From JBBTDV01 sp038042605 (lineage in GTDB: Bacteria > Bdellovibrionota > UBA1018), in the NCBI GenBank assembly GCA_964358645.1, contig CAYHPW010000014.1, positions 1 to 54,194 of the forward strand: DNA of 54,194 bases, read 5' to 3'. Positions 1 to 7,762 of the stretch are shown one piece after another; positions within the stretch are counted from its first letter, which is position 1, and each line of letters starts with the position of its first letter. The position numbers and the translations under genes were made by a program. The notes under the pieces were generated by a model, which worked only from the letters and a program-made list of their open reading frames with translations, had not been told where the DNA came from and made no database searches.

Positions 1-185
1 TCCTGTCGCATCATCCTGACTTGATAGTGTACGCTATACGCTTGGATAGGGGCCTATCTACGGCAAAAGTATTGGATTCAATCCCAGGTACTTATTGGGA
101 TGAAGAGCGCGGCCTTAATGATAAACATTATATCGTTCCAGGCGGTGGCGGTTTTGGGGAGATAATGAACAATGCATATGTATGA
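1..185 (+). CDS. upp: Uracil phosphoribosyltransferase, C-terminal part (5' end outside the window)
   Basis: An open frame from position 3 runs to a TGA at 183-185 and encodes about 60 residues. It contains RLDRGLS, then GLNDKHYIVPGGGGFGE near the end. The GLN.K.YI.PG.G.G block is the uracil-binding C-terminal signature of uracil phosphoribosyltransferases, which convert uracil and PRPP to UMP. The PGGGGFGE form with a short NNAYV tail matches the variant I associate with deltaproteobacterial and actinobacterial-type enzymes. The gene overlaps hpt by 14 nt, so the two salvage enzymes are probably translationally coupled. The N-terminal part and the PRPP loop lie outside the window and could not be checked. 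Confidence 0.88.
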   Translation, partial: LSHHPDLIVYAIRLDRGLSTAKVLDSIPGTYWDEERGLNDKHYIVPGGGGFGEIMNNAYV

Positions 186-720
186 TGAATTATCCGGCAA
201 ACAACCAAAAATACTTATTCCTGAAATCAAGGTGCAAGCCCGAGTGACCGAACTCGCGCAGGAAATCAACCAGGATTACCGTGGCAAGGAAATAACAGCT
301 GTGTGTATTTTAAAGGGCAGCTTCATATTCTTCGCCGACCTTATCCGGCAACTAGACATACCGATCACGTGTGAATTCCTGGGGGTTTCAAGTTACGCTA
401 ACAAAATGGTGTCATCAGGTGAAGTAAAGGTCACCCTTGACATCAATGAGCCGCTTGAAAACAAACATGTCATAGTTTTTGAAGACATAGTCGATAGCGG
501 ACTGACGTTGAACTACATCACCAACTCACTTAAAACAAGAAAACCGGCCTCACTGAAAAGCTGCGTACTCTTGCTAAAGCCGGAATGCCTGAAGACGCAG
601 GTGGATATCGATTATCTCGGGTTCAAGATAGGCAAGGAATTCGTCGTGGGCTACGGGATTGACTTCTCCGGAAAATTTAGAGGCCTGCCTTACCTGGCGT
701 ATCTTGAGCATGACCACTAA
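172..720 (+). CDS. hpt: Hypoxanthine(-guanine) phosphoribosyltransferase
   Basis: This cytosolic purine-salvage enzyme transfers phosphoribose from PRPP to hypoxanthine or guanine. The 182-residue length is normal for the bacterial family. The PRPP-binding loop is EDIVDSGLT at residues 104-112, followed by the lysine/valine-rich base-binding part (CVLLLKPE) and a C-terminal VGYGIDFSGKFRGLPYLA block, all typical. The start at 172 has a GGGGAG Shine-Dalgarno at 156-161, ten bases away; an in-frame ATG at 178 is a less well spaced alternative. It overlaps upp upstream and the GHMP kinase downstream, so the four genes from upp to 2630 look like one transcript. Confidence 0.95.
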   Translation: MHMYDELSGKQPKILIPEIKVQARVTELAQEINQDYRGKEITAVCILKGSFIFFADLIRQLDIPITCEFLGVSSYANKMVSSGEVKVTLDINEPLENKHVIVFEDIVDSGLTLNYITNSLKTRKPASLKSCVLLLKPECLKTQVDIDYLGFKIGKEFVVGYGIDFSGKFRGLPYLAYLEHDH

Positions 721-1819
721 ATCCATATATTCCCGCGCCCCAACCAGGCTTGATCTTGCCGGCGGCACGCTTGACATATGGCCGTTATATCTTTTTTTAA
801 AAAAACCACTGACGGTGAATTTAGCGGTGAATCTTTACGCGGAGACAAGGCTTGAAACAACAACTTCCATAAACACCCCCGCTATAACCTTGATATCGGA
901 AGACCAGCGCGCAAGCATTTCGTTCCCAACCCGAACACTTGAGGAAGCTGACGACAATCTCTCGCTGCCGCCCGCTTTAAACCTGCACCTGAAGTTGTTG
1001 AGGCATTTTGCAGCTAACAAAAATATTAAACACCTTTTGTCTAAATCTGATCTTCGCATCACGACCAACGCATCAAGCCCTGCTGGAGCTGGGCTGGGCG
1101 GTTCTTCATCCTTAGGTATTTCCATCGCCGGAGCCCTCTCCGTGCTCACCGACGAAGGAATTAGGATGGTAAATGATCATGATGAGAAACTTATCGCGAT
1201 AGTCCGCGATGTAGAAAGCTCTGTGATCCAAGTACCAGCCGGCTTACAGGATTACTATGCCGCTATGTTTGGCGGCTTACAGCTTCTTGAATTCATGCCT
1301 GGTTCGGTAAATCGCAAGTCACTTCCATGGGCAACCACAAATGAGATCGCAAAACGCTTGCTTCTTTTCTACTCGGGACAATCTAGAAATTCTGGTATAA
1401 ATAATTGGGTCATATTTAAACAGTTCATAGATAATGAAAATAATACGAGGGGTAACTTCACAAACATTGCAAAAGCAGCTTCTGAACTGGCATCAGCCCT
1501 CAAAAAACCTGATTGGCCTGCCACAGGAGCCGCCATAGAGCATGAGTGGTCGACCAGAAAAAAACTGGCCCCTGAAATAACGACGAAGGATATCGATAAT
1601 GCCTTCAGTGTTGCCAGACGACTCGCGCCAATGTCCGGAAAAATTTGTGGCGCCGGCGGTGGTGGATGTTTCTTCCTATTCCTCTACGGAGAAGATGACG
1701 AAAGCGTTATAATTAAAAACAAGATCGCAATACAAAAAACACTAAAAGGTATAGGCATATGCCCCATACCTTTCGAGCCTGACAAGACAGGCCTTGAGGT
1801 CCGTGTAACAAGTGAGTGA
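710..1819 (+). CDS. GHMP-family small-molecule kinase (sugar kinase-like)
   Basis: A 369-residue GHMP kinase. Motif 1 (APTRLDLAGGTLD, about residues 9-21) binds substrate. The glycine/serine-rich ATP loop SSPAGAGLGGSSSLG lies at about 122-136, and the C-terminal motif 3 GKICGAGGGGCF at about 310. The family phosphorylates galactose, mevalonate, homoserine or heptose-7-phosphate. The overall pattern is closest to the heptose/sugar kinase branch (HddA-like), but the substrate cannot be read from sequence. The ATG at 710 was chosen because it overlaps the hpt stop by 11 nt and places motif 1 near the N terminus; an upstream in-frame start at 659 would add 17 residues lying inside hpt. The salvage-operon context may hint at a nucleoside or ribose-derived substrate, which is only inference. 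Confidence 0.85.
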   Translation: MTTKSIYSRAPTRLDLAGGTLDIWPLYLFLKKPLTVNLAVNLYAETRLETTTSINTPAITLISEDQRASISFPTRTLEEADDNLSLPPALNLHLKLLRHFAANKNIKHLLSKSDLRITTNASSPAGAGLGGSSSLGISIAGALSVLTDEGIRMVNDHDEKLIAIVRDVESSVIQVPAGLQDYYAAMFGGLQLLEFMPGSVNRKSLPWATTNEIAKRLLLFYSGQSRNSGINNWVIFKQFIDNENNTRGNFTNIAKAASELASALKKPDWPATGAAIEHEWSTRKKLAPEITTKDIDNAFSVARRLAPMSGKICGAGGGGCFFLFLYGEDDESVIIKNKIAIQKTLKGIGICPIPFEPDKTGLEVRVTSE

Positions 1820-2630
1820 ATCAAAGCGTTATCTAGGCCTTGATCTAGCGGGAGCCAGAAACCAAAAAACAGTTCTGGCGATATTGGAATACTACCCCAA
1901 GGAACAAAAAACCTTCCTGCTGGACACCTATGAGCATATCGGAGAATCCGACACAAAGACAGGTGATGAGGTTTTGCTATCCATAATCTTTGAACTCAAG
2001 TCAGAGGCCGCCAAAATGGCTGTAAATGTGCCTCTCGATCTTCCACCGTGTATAACCTGCAGGCTTGGTTCCTGCCCGCTCCCATCTAAATGCAGAGTTA
2101 GCGAAGTAAAGTGGATGCAGTCCCTGATCCACAAACTCCATCTGAAACAAGCCACGCCATACACTCAAAGACCCGTCGAACTGTGGATAAAAAACAAGGT
2201 TCTCCCCAAGCTTCCCAAAAACCATAAACTTGAAATCGATGAGGCCCTAGGAGGGAACAAGGCCCCACTCTCGGCAAGAATGCATTTTCTACGAAAGCAT
2301 CTGGAGCATATCGATGTGATAGAGGCTTGGCCAAAACTCTCGACATCCATTCTCGCCCTTGATCTCGGGCTCAGCGGAAAAATCATCTCGTCTTACAGGC
2401 ATCTTGAATCAGGCGCGCATTCACGCGAGGTCATACTTGAAACCTTGGTGGATAAGCATGGGATTTTTATTTACGAACGCGATATACGCAAACTTGCATA
2501 TGGTCTTGCGTCATTTGATGCATTTATATGCGCATACACGGCGCTTCTCACGGACCAGGGGAAATGCCCAGGCCCACCACGCGGATTTCCTGTTTCAGCG
2601 GGATGGGTTCACTATCCTAACATCCCTTAA
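1812..2630 (+). CDS. DUF429 family protein (predicted RNase H-fold nuclease)
   Basis: A 272-residue protein that starts with YLGLDLAGARNQKT, the first RNase H-like strand with its conserved Asp, and continues with NVPLDLPPC, a block typical of DUF429. The family is predicted to be RNase H-fold nucleases on fold grounds, and I know of no firm biochemical role. A cysteine cluster (C.TCRLGSCPLPSKC, about residues 79-93) could bind metal. The start is GTG at 1812, overlapping the GHMP kinase stop by 8 nt, which implies coupled translation. The 3' end overlaps the convergent gene at 2595-4190 by 36 nt. It is the last gene of the salvage operon. Confidence 0.75.
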   Translation: MSESKRYLGLDLAGARNQKTVLAILEYYPKEQKTFLLDTYEHIGESDTKTGDEVLLSIIFELKSEAAKMAVNVPLDLPPCITCRLGSCPLPSKCRVSEVKWMQSLIHKLHLKQATPYTQRPVELWIKNKVLPKLPKNHKLEIDEALGGNKAPLSARMHFLRKHLEHIDVIEAWPKLSTSILALDLGLSGKIISSYRHLESGAHSREVILETLVDKHGIFIYERDIRKLAYGLASFDAFICAYTALLTDQGKCPGPPRGFPVSAGWVHYPNIP

Positions 2631-4190
2631 AATTAGGTAATTGAGCGGGTTCAACTCAATCCCCTTGACGTGAGGTTTGATTAAAGCATGGTTATGTTCA
2701 TAGTATAGCGGAACAACTACAGCCTGTTCCTCAATGAGGATCTTTTGAGCTTCAAAATATAGGCGGCTTCTTTTTTTAACGTCACGGGCAGGGACATTTC
2801 TCGCGGCTAAAACCAATTCATCATATTTTTCATTTTTCCAGCCAGAATAGTTGGTGCCGGATGAAGAAAGAAAAACAGACATAAAACTATCCGGGTCGGG
2901 GTAATCAGCACCCCAGCCGAGATGGAATAAAGGAAACATCTGCATTCCAAGTTTGGACCTGAAACTCTTGTTTTCAAATGGCTGCAGCAAAACATCAAGC
3001 TTTAGATTTTTTTTAAGCTGCTCCTGAATCGCGCGGGCAACGATCAAAGACCTATCCCAGTTGGGCAAAAGAACTTCCAGCTTTATCCCTACGCTAAGAT
3101 CCAAACCCGACGCCCTAAGCTCGCTCCTAGCAAGAGATGGATCATACGGAAGTCCAATGTCCCTGGCATGCGCGAAAAGTCCAGGCGGCACGAAAGAGGC
3201 CGCGGCCACCTGGCCGCCTTTAAGCGAATCTATAATCGCGTTTTTATCCACCGCCATGGCCACCGCCCTACGAAGCCGCAAGCTTGAAGACGGGTACTTG
3301 TTCACCACAAATGCCAGGTACTGCGTCTTGAGATACGGGAATACCCTGAAGTCACCGCTGGCACGGGCCTTGATGATCCGGCTTAAATCAAGCGAAGAGA
3401 GGTCGGCGAGAAAATCCAGCTTGCCTTCATCATACATTCTGAGGGCCACGGCGTCGTCCTTAATGATCACGGCATTGACCTCATCTATATTTCCCTTTTT
3501 TCCGTAATAAAGAGGATTCGATCGCAAAGACACCTTGATGCCGATATCCCTTGATGAAAGAAGATATGGACCGAGCGTCACCATCCTGCCTGGACTATCC
3601 CAGGAAAAACCATGTTTTTGTATGACATCCTCTCTAAGAGGGAACGTCACCCAAAAAGTAGGGATATGTATCCAGTGGGCCACGGCCCGTACGAGTTTGA
3701 CCTTTAATGTGAAGTCGTCAAGAGCCTTAATGCCGACAGCGGAGAAATCAGAAATTATCCCTTTATGAAAAGCTTCAGCGTTCTCGATATCAAAAAGCAA
3801 ATATGCATAAGGTGAAGCAGTCGCCGGAGATAGAAGCCTCTTCCAGCTGTAAAGAAAGTCGGCGGCTTTTAGGGGGACGCCGTCACTCCACTTTACATCA
3901 CGGCGTAATTTAAAAGTATAAACTCGCTCATCATCACTGATGCTCCATTCTTTAGCCAAAGCAGGCGCTACCCGCATCTTGCCATCGTACGAAGCCAACC
4001 CTTCCATTAGATTCATAAGCAGATAAGTTTCGACCTGCGTTTGCGCTTTATTCCAATCCAAAGTTTCCGGCTCATCCCGAATTCTTATCGATAAAATGTT
4101 TTTGTCATGGCCCCGTATACCGTCTGCGAAAGTGCATGATGCCGCAAAAAAAAAGAAGGTCGCGATCAAACCATGCATTGGATCAAACAT
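2595..4190 (-). CDS. Peptide/oligopeptide-type ABC transporter substrate-binding protein (SBP family 5)
   Basis: A 531-residue periplasmic binding protein of the OppA/DppA class. After a hydrophobic N-terminal segment ending AASC, which could be a lipobox, it reads SIRIRDEPETLDWNKA and then GLASYDGKMRVAPALA, KLRRDVKWSDG and ADFLYSWKRLLSP. These are the usual SBP5 blocks in the usual order, and the length is standard. No permease or ATPase gene accompanies it, so it is an orphan receptor here. The ATG at 4190 overlaps the fdx stop by 8 nt; a TTG at 4208 and an ATG at 4178 are also in frame. It follows the isc operon closely and may be co-transcribed with it, although no functional link is evident. 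Its 3' end overlaps the DUF429 gene. Confidence 0.88.
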   Translation of the reverse strand: MFDPMHGLIATFFFFAASCTFADGIRGHDKNILSIRIRDEPETLDWNKAQTQVETYLLMNLMEGLASYDGKMRVAPALAKEWSISDDERVYTFKLRRDVKWSDGVPLKAADFLYSWKRLLSPATASPYAYLLFDIENAEAFHKGIISDFSAVGIKALDDFTLKVKLVRAVAHWIHIPTFWVTFPLREDVIQKHGFSWDSPGRMVTLGPYLLSSRDIGIKVSLRSNPLYYGKKGNIDEVNAVIIKDDAVALRMYDEGKLDFLADLSSLDLSRIIKARASGDFRVFPYLKTQYLAFVVNKYPSSSLRLRRAVAMAVDKNAIIDSLKGGQVAAASFVPPGLFAHARDIGLPYDPSLARSELRASGLDLSVGIKLEVLLPNWDRSLIVARAIQEQLKKNLKLDVLLQPFENKSFRSKLGMQMFPLFHLGWGADYPDPDSFMSVFLSSSGTNYSGWKNEKYDELVLAARNVPARDVKKRSRLYFEAQKILIEEQAVVVPLYYEHNHALIKPHVKGIELNPLNYLILRDVRIVNPSR

Positions 4191-4479
4191 TCGATGACGG
4201 TATTTCAACTGCTACCTCGCCTTTAATCCTGGCCTGACACCCGAGCCGTGAATGTAAAGTAAGACCGGACGCTTCGCCAAGCCGGTCCTCTTCATCTTCT
4301 TCAACAGCGGATAAATTTTTATCACCACTTTTTACTACGACATGACAGGTGGCGCAGGCGCAAAATCCGCCACAAGAGTGCGGCAGCGGGACATCATTCT
4401 TGATAGCCACTTCCAATAAAGTCTCGCCGTCAACAGCTTCGCAAATCTTACCAACCGTCAGGAATGTAACTTTATGCAT
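4183..4479 (-). CDS. fdx: ISC-type [2Fe-2S] ferredoxin
   Basis: A 98-residue adrenodoxin-type ferredoxin that donates electrons during Fe-S cluster assembly by IscU. The ligands fit C-x5-C-x2-C then a distant C: C36, C42, C45 and C81, within SCGGFCACATCHV and RLGCQARI. An extra cysteine, C40, lies inside the first loop, as in the E. coli protein where the equivalent loop is also cysteine-rich. The ATG at 4479 overlaps the hscA stop by 8 nt and has an AGAAGG about 12 nt upstream. Longer in-frame starts at 4503 and 4521 would lie inside hscA and precede the natural first strand MHKVTFL. This is the last isc gene in the standard order. Confidence 0.93.
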   Translation of the reverse strand: MHKVTFLTVGKICEAVDGETLLEVAIKNDVPLPHSCGGFCACATCHVVVKSGDKNLSAVEEDEEDRLGEASGLTLHSRLGCQARIKGEVAVEIPSSNV

Positions 4480-6337
4480 CGTTTTTGCCGCCTTCTCTGT
4501 TACCATCTCTATGTCTTCCATGTATCACTGCACCCTCGGCCACCGTCTCGGTTAAAAGCACTTCAGCCAGTTTAACTGTAACACGACTTAACTTCATGTT
4601 CGCGGTGCTGATCAGATTCTTATCTTCCGATTCAAGCGCTGACTTGAGTTCCTTAATTGCACATGCGATCTCATCAGAAGATTCTTTACCTAAAAGCCTT
4701 AAGGCATCCGGCAATCTTTTTTCAGCAGCCTTGAGAACCCTGGAGGCATCGTTCTTCATCTCAACAAGTTGTCTATATTCGAAATCCGCATCGGCGCTGT
4801 TCATTGAAGATTGCAGCATTCTGGTTATTTCTTCCTCAGAAAGCCCATAGCTTGGCCGGACCTCAATACATTGTTCATTGCCACCATTAAGATCCTTGGC
4901 AGCCACCTGGAGAATTCCGTCAGCATCAATCAAAAAACTGACCTCGATACGCGGTGTGCCTGCTGGCGCAGGCTGGACACCTTTAAGCTTGAACCGGGCT
5001 AGACTCCGGTTGTCCCGAACTTTTTCACGCTCACCTTGCAGTACATGGATATCCACGGAGGTTTGACTGTCCACGAAAGTAGTGAACACTTCTCGCGTAA
5101 CCGCGGGGATCTTAGTGTTTCGTGGTATGAGGACAGACATCAACCCGCCATAAGTTTCTATCCCCATTGACAATGGCACAACATCAAGCAGCAGCGAATC
5201 TTTGTTGTTACCCGCAAGAATATCAGCTTGGATGGCTGCACCAATAGCAACCACTTCATCTGGGTTAACGGATACATTGGGCTCACGCCCGAATATCTGT
5301 CTTACTTTTTCGCGCACTATGCCTAATCTGGTGGGCCCGCCAACAAGAACCACGTCTGAAAGATCCTTAGCGCTGACACCGGCGTCTTCCATGGCTTTCA
5401 TGCACGGCGCTCTCGTACGCTCTATGATCGGCTCCACCAATGACTCAAATTCCCGCAACGACCAAGGCTTGCTGAACATGTATTCACCAGAATGCACTTC
5501 AAAGAGAGCTGTATCATTTTCTGACATATCTATTTTTAAAACTTCTGCAGCTTCAAGTAGTGCGGCCCAAAGGTTGAATTCAGTCCCGATATCCTTTGCC
5601 GCTCTTAATGCTATCGCCCTATCGATATCATCGCCACCTAACATTGAATCACCATTAGTGGCTAAAACTTCAAAGATCCCATCCCTTAGTTTTAATATCG
5701 AGATATCAAACGTCCCGCCGCCAAGGTCATAAACCGCCACTAGTCCCTGTCGTTTTTTATCCAAACCATACGCAAGCGACGCAGCTGTTGGTTCATTCAC
5801 TATACGTAGCACGTTAAGGCCTGCCAACCTGCCAGCAGCCCTGGTGGCTTGCCTTTGGCTATCATTAAAATATGCTGGAACAGTAATGACCGCCTTATTG
5901 ACTGTTTGCCCAAGAGCACCTTCCGCGCTTGTTTTTAATTCGCGCAAAATCATCGCGGATATTTCTATCGGTGAATAAGTATGTCCATCGATTTCAATCC
6001 TAAGCCCCTCGCTTGCCGAAATAATTTTATAAGGAAATTCTGCTTTGCCTTTAAAATCACTGAACCCGCGGCCAAGAAGACGTTTTACTGAAAATACCGT
6101 ATGTGCGGCATCAAGCACTTTTCTTCTTTTTGCTTCATGCCCAACAAGCGGCCTTCCGCTAACTATGGAAACCACAGAAGGAAGAAGTCGTCCCCCTTCG
6201 CGCGTCGATATGATTTGCGGCGTACGATCAACATTTCCTGCAGGTACATAAGCAACAAGGCTGTTTGTGGTGCCAAGATCAATGCCGATGGTCGGTGAAA
6301 TGTCACTATTACTTTTTGTCTGGATCGGGATAAACAT
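4472..6337 (-). CDS. hscA: Fe-S cluster assembly chaperone HscA (Hsp70 family)
   Basis: A 621-residue Hsp70 specialised for IscU. The ATPase domain begins IGIDLGTTNSLVAYV near residue 17, with AVITVPAYFNDSQRQATR, the NEPTAASLAYG block, DLGGGTFD and the VVLVGGPTR motif, then a substrate-binding domain rich in VQPAPAGTPRIEVSF-type strands. Length matches E. coli HscA (about 616). With HscB it releases the cluster from IscU by recognising the LPPVK-type loop, present as LPPIK in the IscU encoded here. The first ATG overlaps the hscB stop by 29 nt and no nearer in-frame start was found. The G-N-E-Q-C substitution after the DLNGG block and the short helical lid are within family variation. Confidence 0.95.
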   Translation of the reverse strand: MFIPIQTKSNSDISPTIGIDLGTTNSLVAYVPAGNVDRTPQIISTREGGRLLPSVVSIVSGRPLVGHEAKRRKVLDAAHTVFSVKRLLGRGFSDFKGKAEFPYKIISASEGLRIEIDGHTYSPIEISAMILRELKTSAEGALGQTVNKAVITVPAYFNDSQRQATRAAGRLAGLNVLRIVNEPTAASLAYGLDKKRQGLVAVYDLGGGTFDISILKLRDGIFEVLATNGDSMLGGDDIDRAIALRAAKDIGTEFNLWAALLEAAEVLKIDMSENDTALFEVHSGEYMFSKPWSLREFESLVEPIIERTRAPCMKAMEDAGVSAKDLSDVVLVGGPTRLGIVREKVRQIFGREPNVSVNPDEVVAIGAAIQADILAGNNKDSLLLDVVPLSMGIETYGGLMSVLIPRNTKIPAVTREVFTTFVDSQTSVDIHVLQGEREKVRDNRSLARFKLKGVQPAPAGTPRIEVSFLIDADGILQVAAKDLNGGNEQCIEVRPSYGLSEEEITRMLQSSMNSADADFEYRQLVEMKNDASRVLKAAEKRLPDALRLLGKESSDEIACAIKELKSALESEDKNLISTANMKLSRVTVKLAEVLLTETVAEGAVIHGRHRDGNREGGKNDA

Positions 6338-6986
6338 GGATCGCTCTCACTCGCTCGCAGTCCCTGGCAAGAGAATCTAAATAGTTCTGTTCCTGTACTT
6401 TTAAAGCGAGTTTTTTTAACAGATCGGTTGCCGCTTTATTGTCAGCTCTTTCAAATGCTGAATCGATTTCATCCTCCAACCCCACTATGGTTTGCCTGGA
6501 TCGCTTCCCGTAAAACGCTAGCTCATTCTCAAATCTGATGAACTCTTCCTCATTGTTAGATTCTTTTATTTCAAGCCAGAATTCGGCAAGTTCTAGCGGG
6601 ATCCCATCACCTGAGACTTTTATACCTTCCAGCGAAATGATGTATTCTCGCCTAAGGGCGGGGTCCTTAATGATTCTATAAGCATCATTAAGAAAACCCA
6701 TACGCTGAATGGAAAGATTTCTTTTATCATCATTTGCCGTGCCATACCTGTCAGGATGAAGCACCCGCGAGATCCCGTAGAAGCGGTTTTCGATTTCATT
6801 TATATCCTGTTTGAATCGCCTCTTAAGCCCTAGAGCAGAAAAATAATCCTCAGATGGTGAAAGCGGCTGAGGCCTCATGCACCCGGTGCATATATGCCCG
6901 GAAAAAAACCTGTCAAGCGGCTTAGCGCATGTCGCGCAATTGTTATGCTGAGAAGCTTGATCCACAACCGCAAGTTCTCTTCGCAT
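6309..6986 (-). CDS. hscB: Co-chaperone HscB (J-domain protein) with N-terminal zinc-ribbon
   Basis: About 225 residues. The HPD motif that stimulates HscA ATPase is at residues 77-79 (RVLHPDRYG), followed by the C-terminal three-helix IscU-binding domain. Ahead of the J domain is a four-cysteine module, C17-x2-C20 ... C33-x2-C36, that E. coli HscB lacks; it resembles the CxxC...CxxC domain of eukaryotic HSCB and some bacterial relatives and probably binds zinc or iron. The start is uncertain. ATG 6986 overlaps iscA by 44 nt, GTG 6965 would overlap by 23 nt, and an ATG at 7037 would lie deeper in iscA. All three keep the cysteine module. Gene order iscA-hscB-hscA supports the assignment. Confidence 0.9.
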   Translation of the reverse strand: MRRELAVVDQASQHNNCATCAKPLDRFFSGHICTGCMRPQPLSPSEDYFSALGLKRRFKQDINEIENRFYGISRVLHPDRYGTANDDKRNLSIQRMGFLNDAYRIIKDPALRREYIISLEGIKVSGDGIPLELAEFWLEIKESNNEEEFIRFENELAFYGKRSRQTIVGLEDEIDSAFERADNKAATDLLKKLALKVQEQNYLDSLARDCERVRAIHVYPDPDKK

Positions 6987-7272
6987 TAGGGTTGTTGAAG
7001 ACAAATCCGGAGCCCTCGAAACCATCCGTGTAATCAAGCTCCGTACCCGCGAGATAAAGAAATGACTTCGGATCTATAAGAATTTTTATGCCGTCCTTCT
7101 CGAAAACCTTGTCCGCTTCGGAGGCTGGCTTATCATCAAAGCCAATCTTATAACTTAAGCCTGAACACCCGCCACCGACAACCATGACTCTTAGCATAGA
7201 GTTCACTGCGTTCTGGTCATTGGCTTTCAACCTCATTATTTCTTTCATCGCTTTATCAGTAACCTTCAGCAT
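6943..7272 (-). CDS. iscA: A-type Fe-S carrier IscA
   Basis: A 109-residue HesB/IscA family protein that accepts or delivers clusters after assembly on IscU. The three ligand cysteines are present: C36 in GGGCSGLSY, and C101 and C103 in the terminal CGCGSSF. Length matches the family. The ATG at 7272 is preferred because GGTGAGG lies about 4 nt upstream; a GTG at 7296 would add eight residues. It is separated from iscU by 37 nt and overlapped at its 3' end by hscB. Confidence 0.94.
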   Translation of the reverse strand: MLKVTDKAMKEIMRLKANDQNAVNSMLRVMVVGGGCSGLSYKIGFDDKPASEADKVFEKDGIKILIDPKSFLYLAGTELDYTDGFEGSGFVFNNPNAKRTCGCGSSFSA

Positions 7273-7309
7273 TACCTCACCATGTCCTTTCAACACTTTA
7301 TTTCAGAAA

Positions 7310-7702
7310 TCACTCGCTATTCTTTCGTTTTTTGATGTAGTCGCTTATGGCAGCCTTGATCGCATCCTCGGCCAGCACAGAGCAGTGTATCTTTATGGGT
7401 GGAAGTGACAGCTCCTCAACAATGTCCGTATTCTTTATGGTCATGGCTTCTTCCAATGTCTTTCCCTTGATCCACTCGGTGGCCAGTGATGAACTCGCGA
7501 TCGCGCTTCCGCACCCAAAGGTTTTGAATTTAGCATCACGGATCGTCCCACTTTCCTCATCGACTTCTATCTGAAGCTTCATGACATCACCACACTCCGG
7601 CGCTCCTACCAAACCAGTGCCAACACTGGACGAGCCTTTGTCTAGCGAACCAACATTCTGCGGATTTTCGTAATGATCAATCACCTTTTTAGTGTATGCC
7701 AT
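7310..7702 (-). CDS. iscU: Fe-S cluster assembly scaffold IscU
   Basis: A 130-residue scaffold on which IscS-derived sulfur and iron form a cluster. The conserved ligands are C37 with D39 (PECGD), C64 (FGCGSAIASSS), and H106-C107 (KIHCSVLAEDA). The HscA recognition loop is L100-P-P-I-K104, a conservative variant of the LPPVK tetrad region. The start has an AAAGGAG a few bases upstream (7714-7720 on the complement). It follows iscS after 60 nt, a gap that contains a small GATGC/GCATC hairpin. Confidence 0.97.
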   Translation of the reverse strand: MAYTKKVIDHYENPQNVGSLDKGSSSVGTGLVGAPECGDVMKLQIEVDEESGTIRDAKFKTFGCGSAIASSSLATEWIKGKTLEEAMTIKNTDIVEELSLPPIKIHCSVLAEDAIKAAISDYIKKRKNSE

Positions 7703-7762
7703 AACAAATTTTAAAAACTCCTTTACTCCGGATCATCCAAATCGATGCGAAGCATCCATAAA

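Noticed and set aside
5202..5732. A 176-codon plus-strand frame opposite hscA
   Set aside because: Mirror of the Hsp70 coding pattern; Ser/Pro-rich translation without recognisable domain.
7744..7756. GATGC-GAA-GCATC hairpin between iscS and iscU
   Set aside because: Only 5 bp of stem, no U-tract; could be chance, so it was mentioned but not listed as a regulator.
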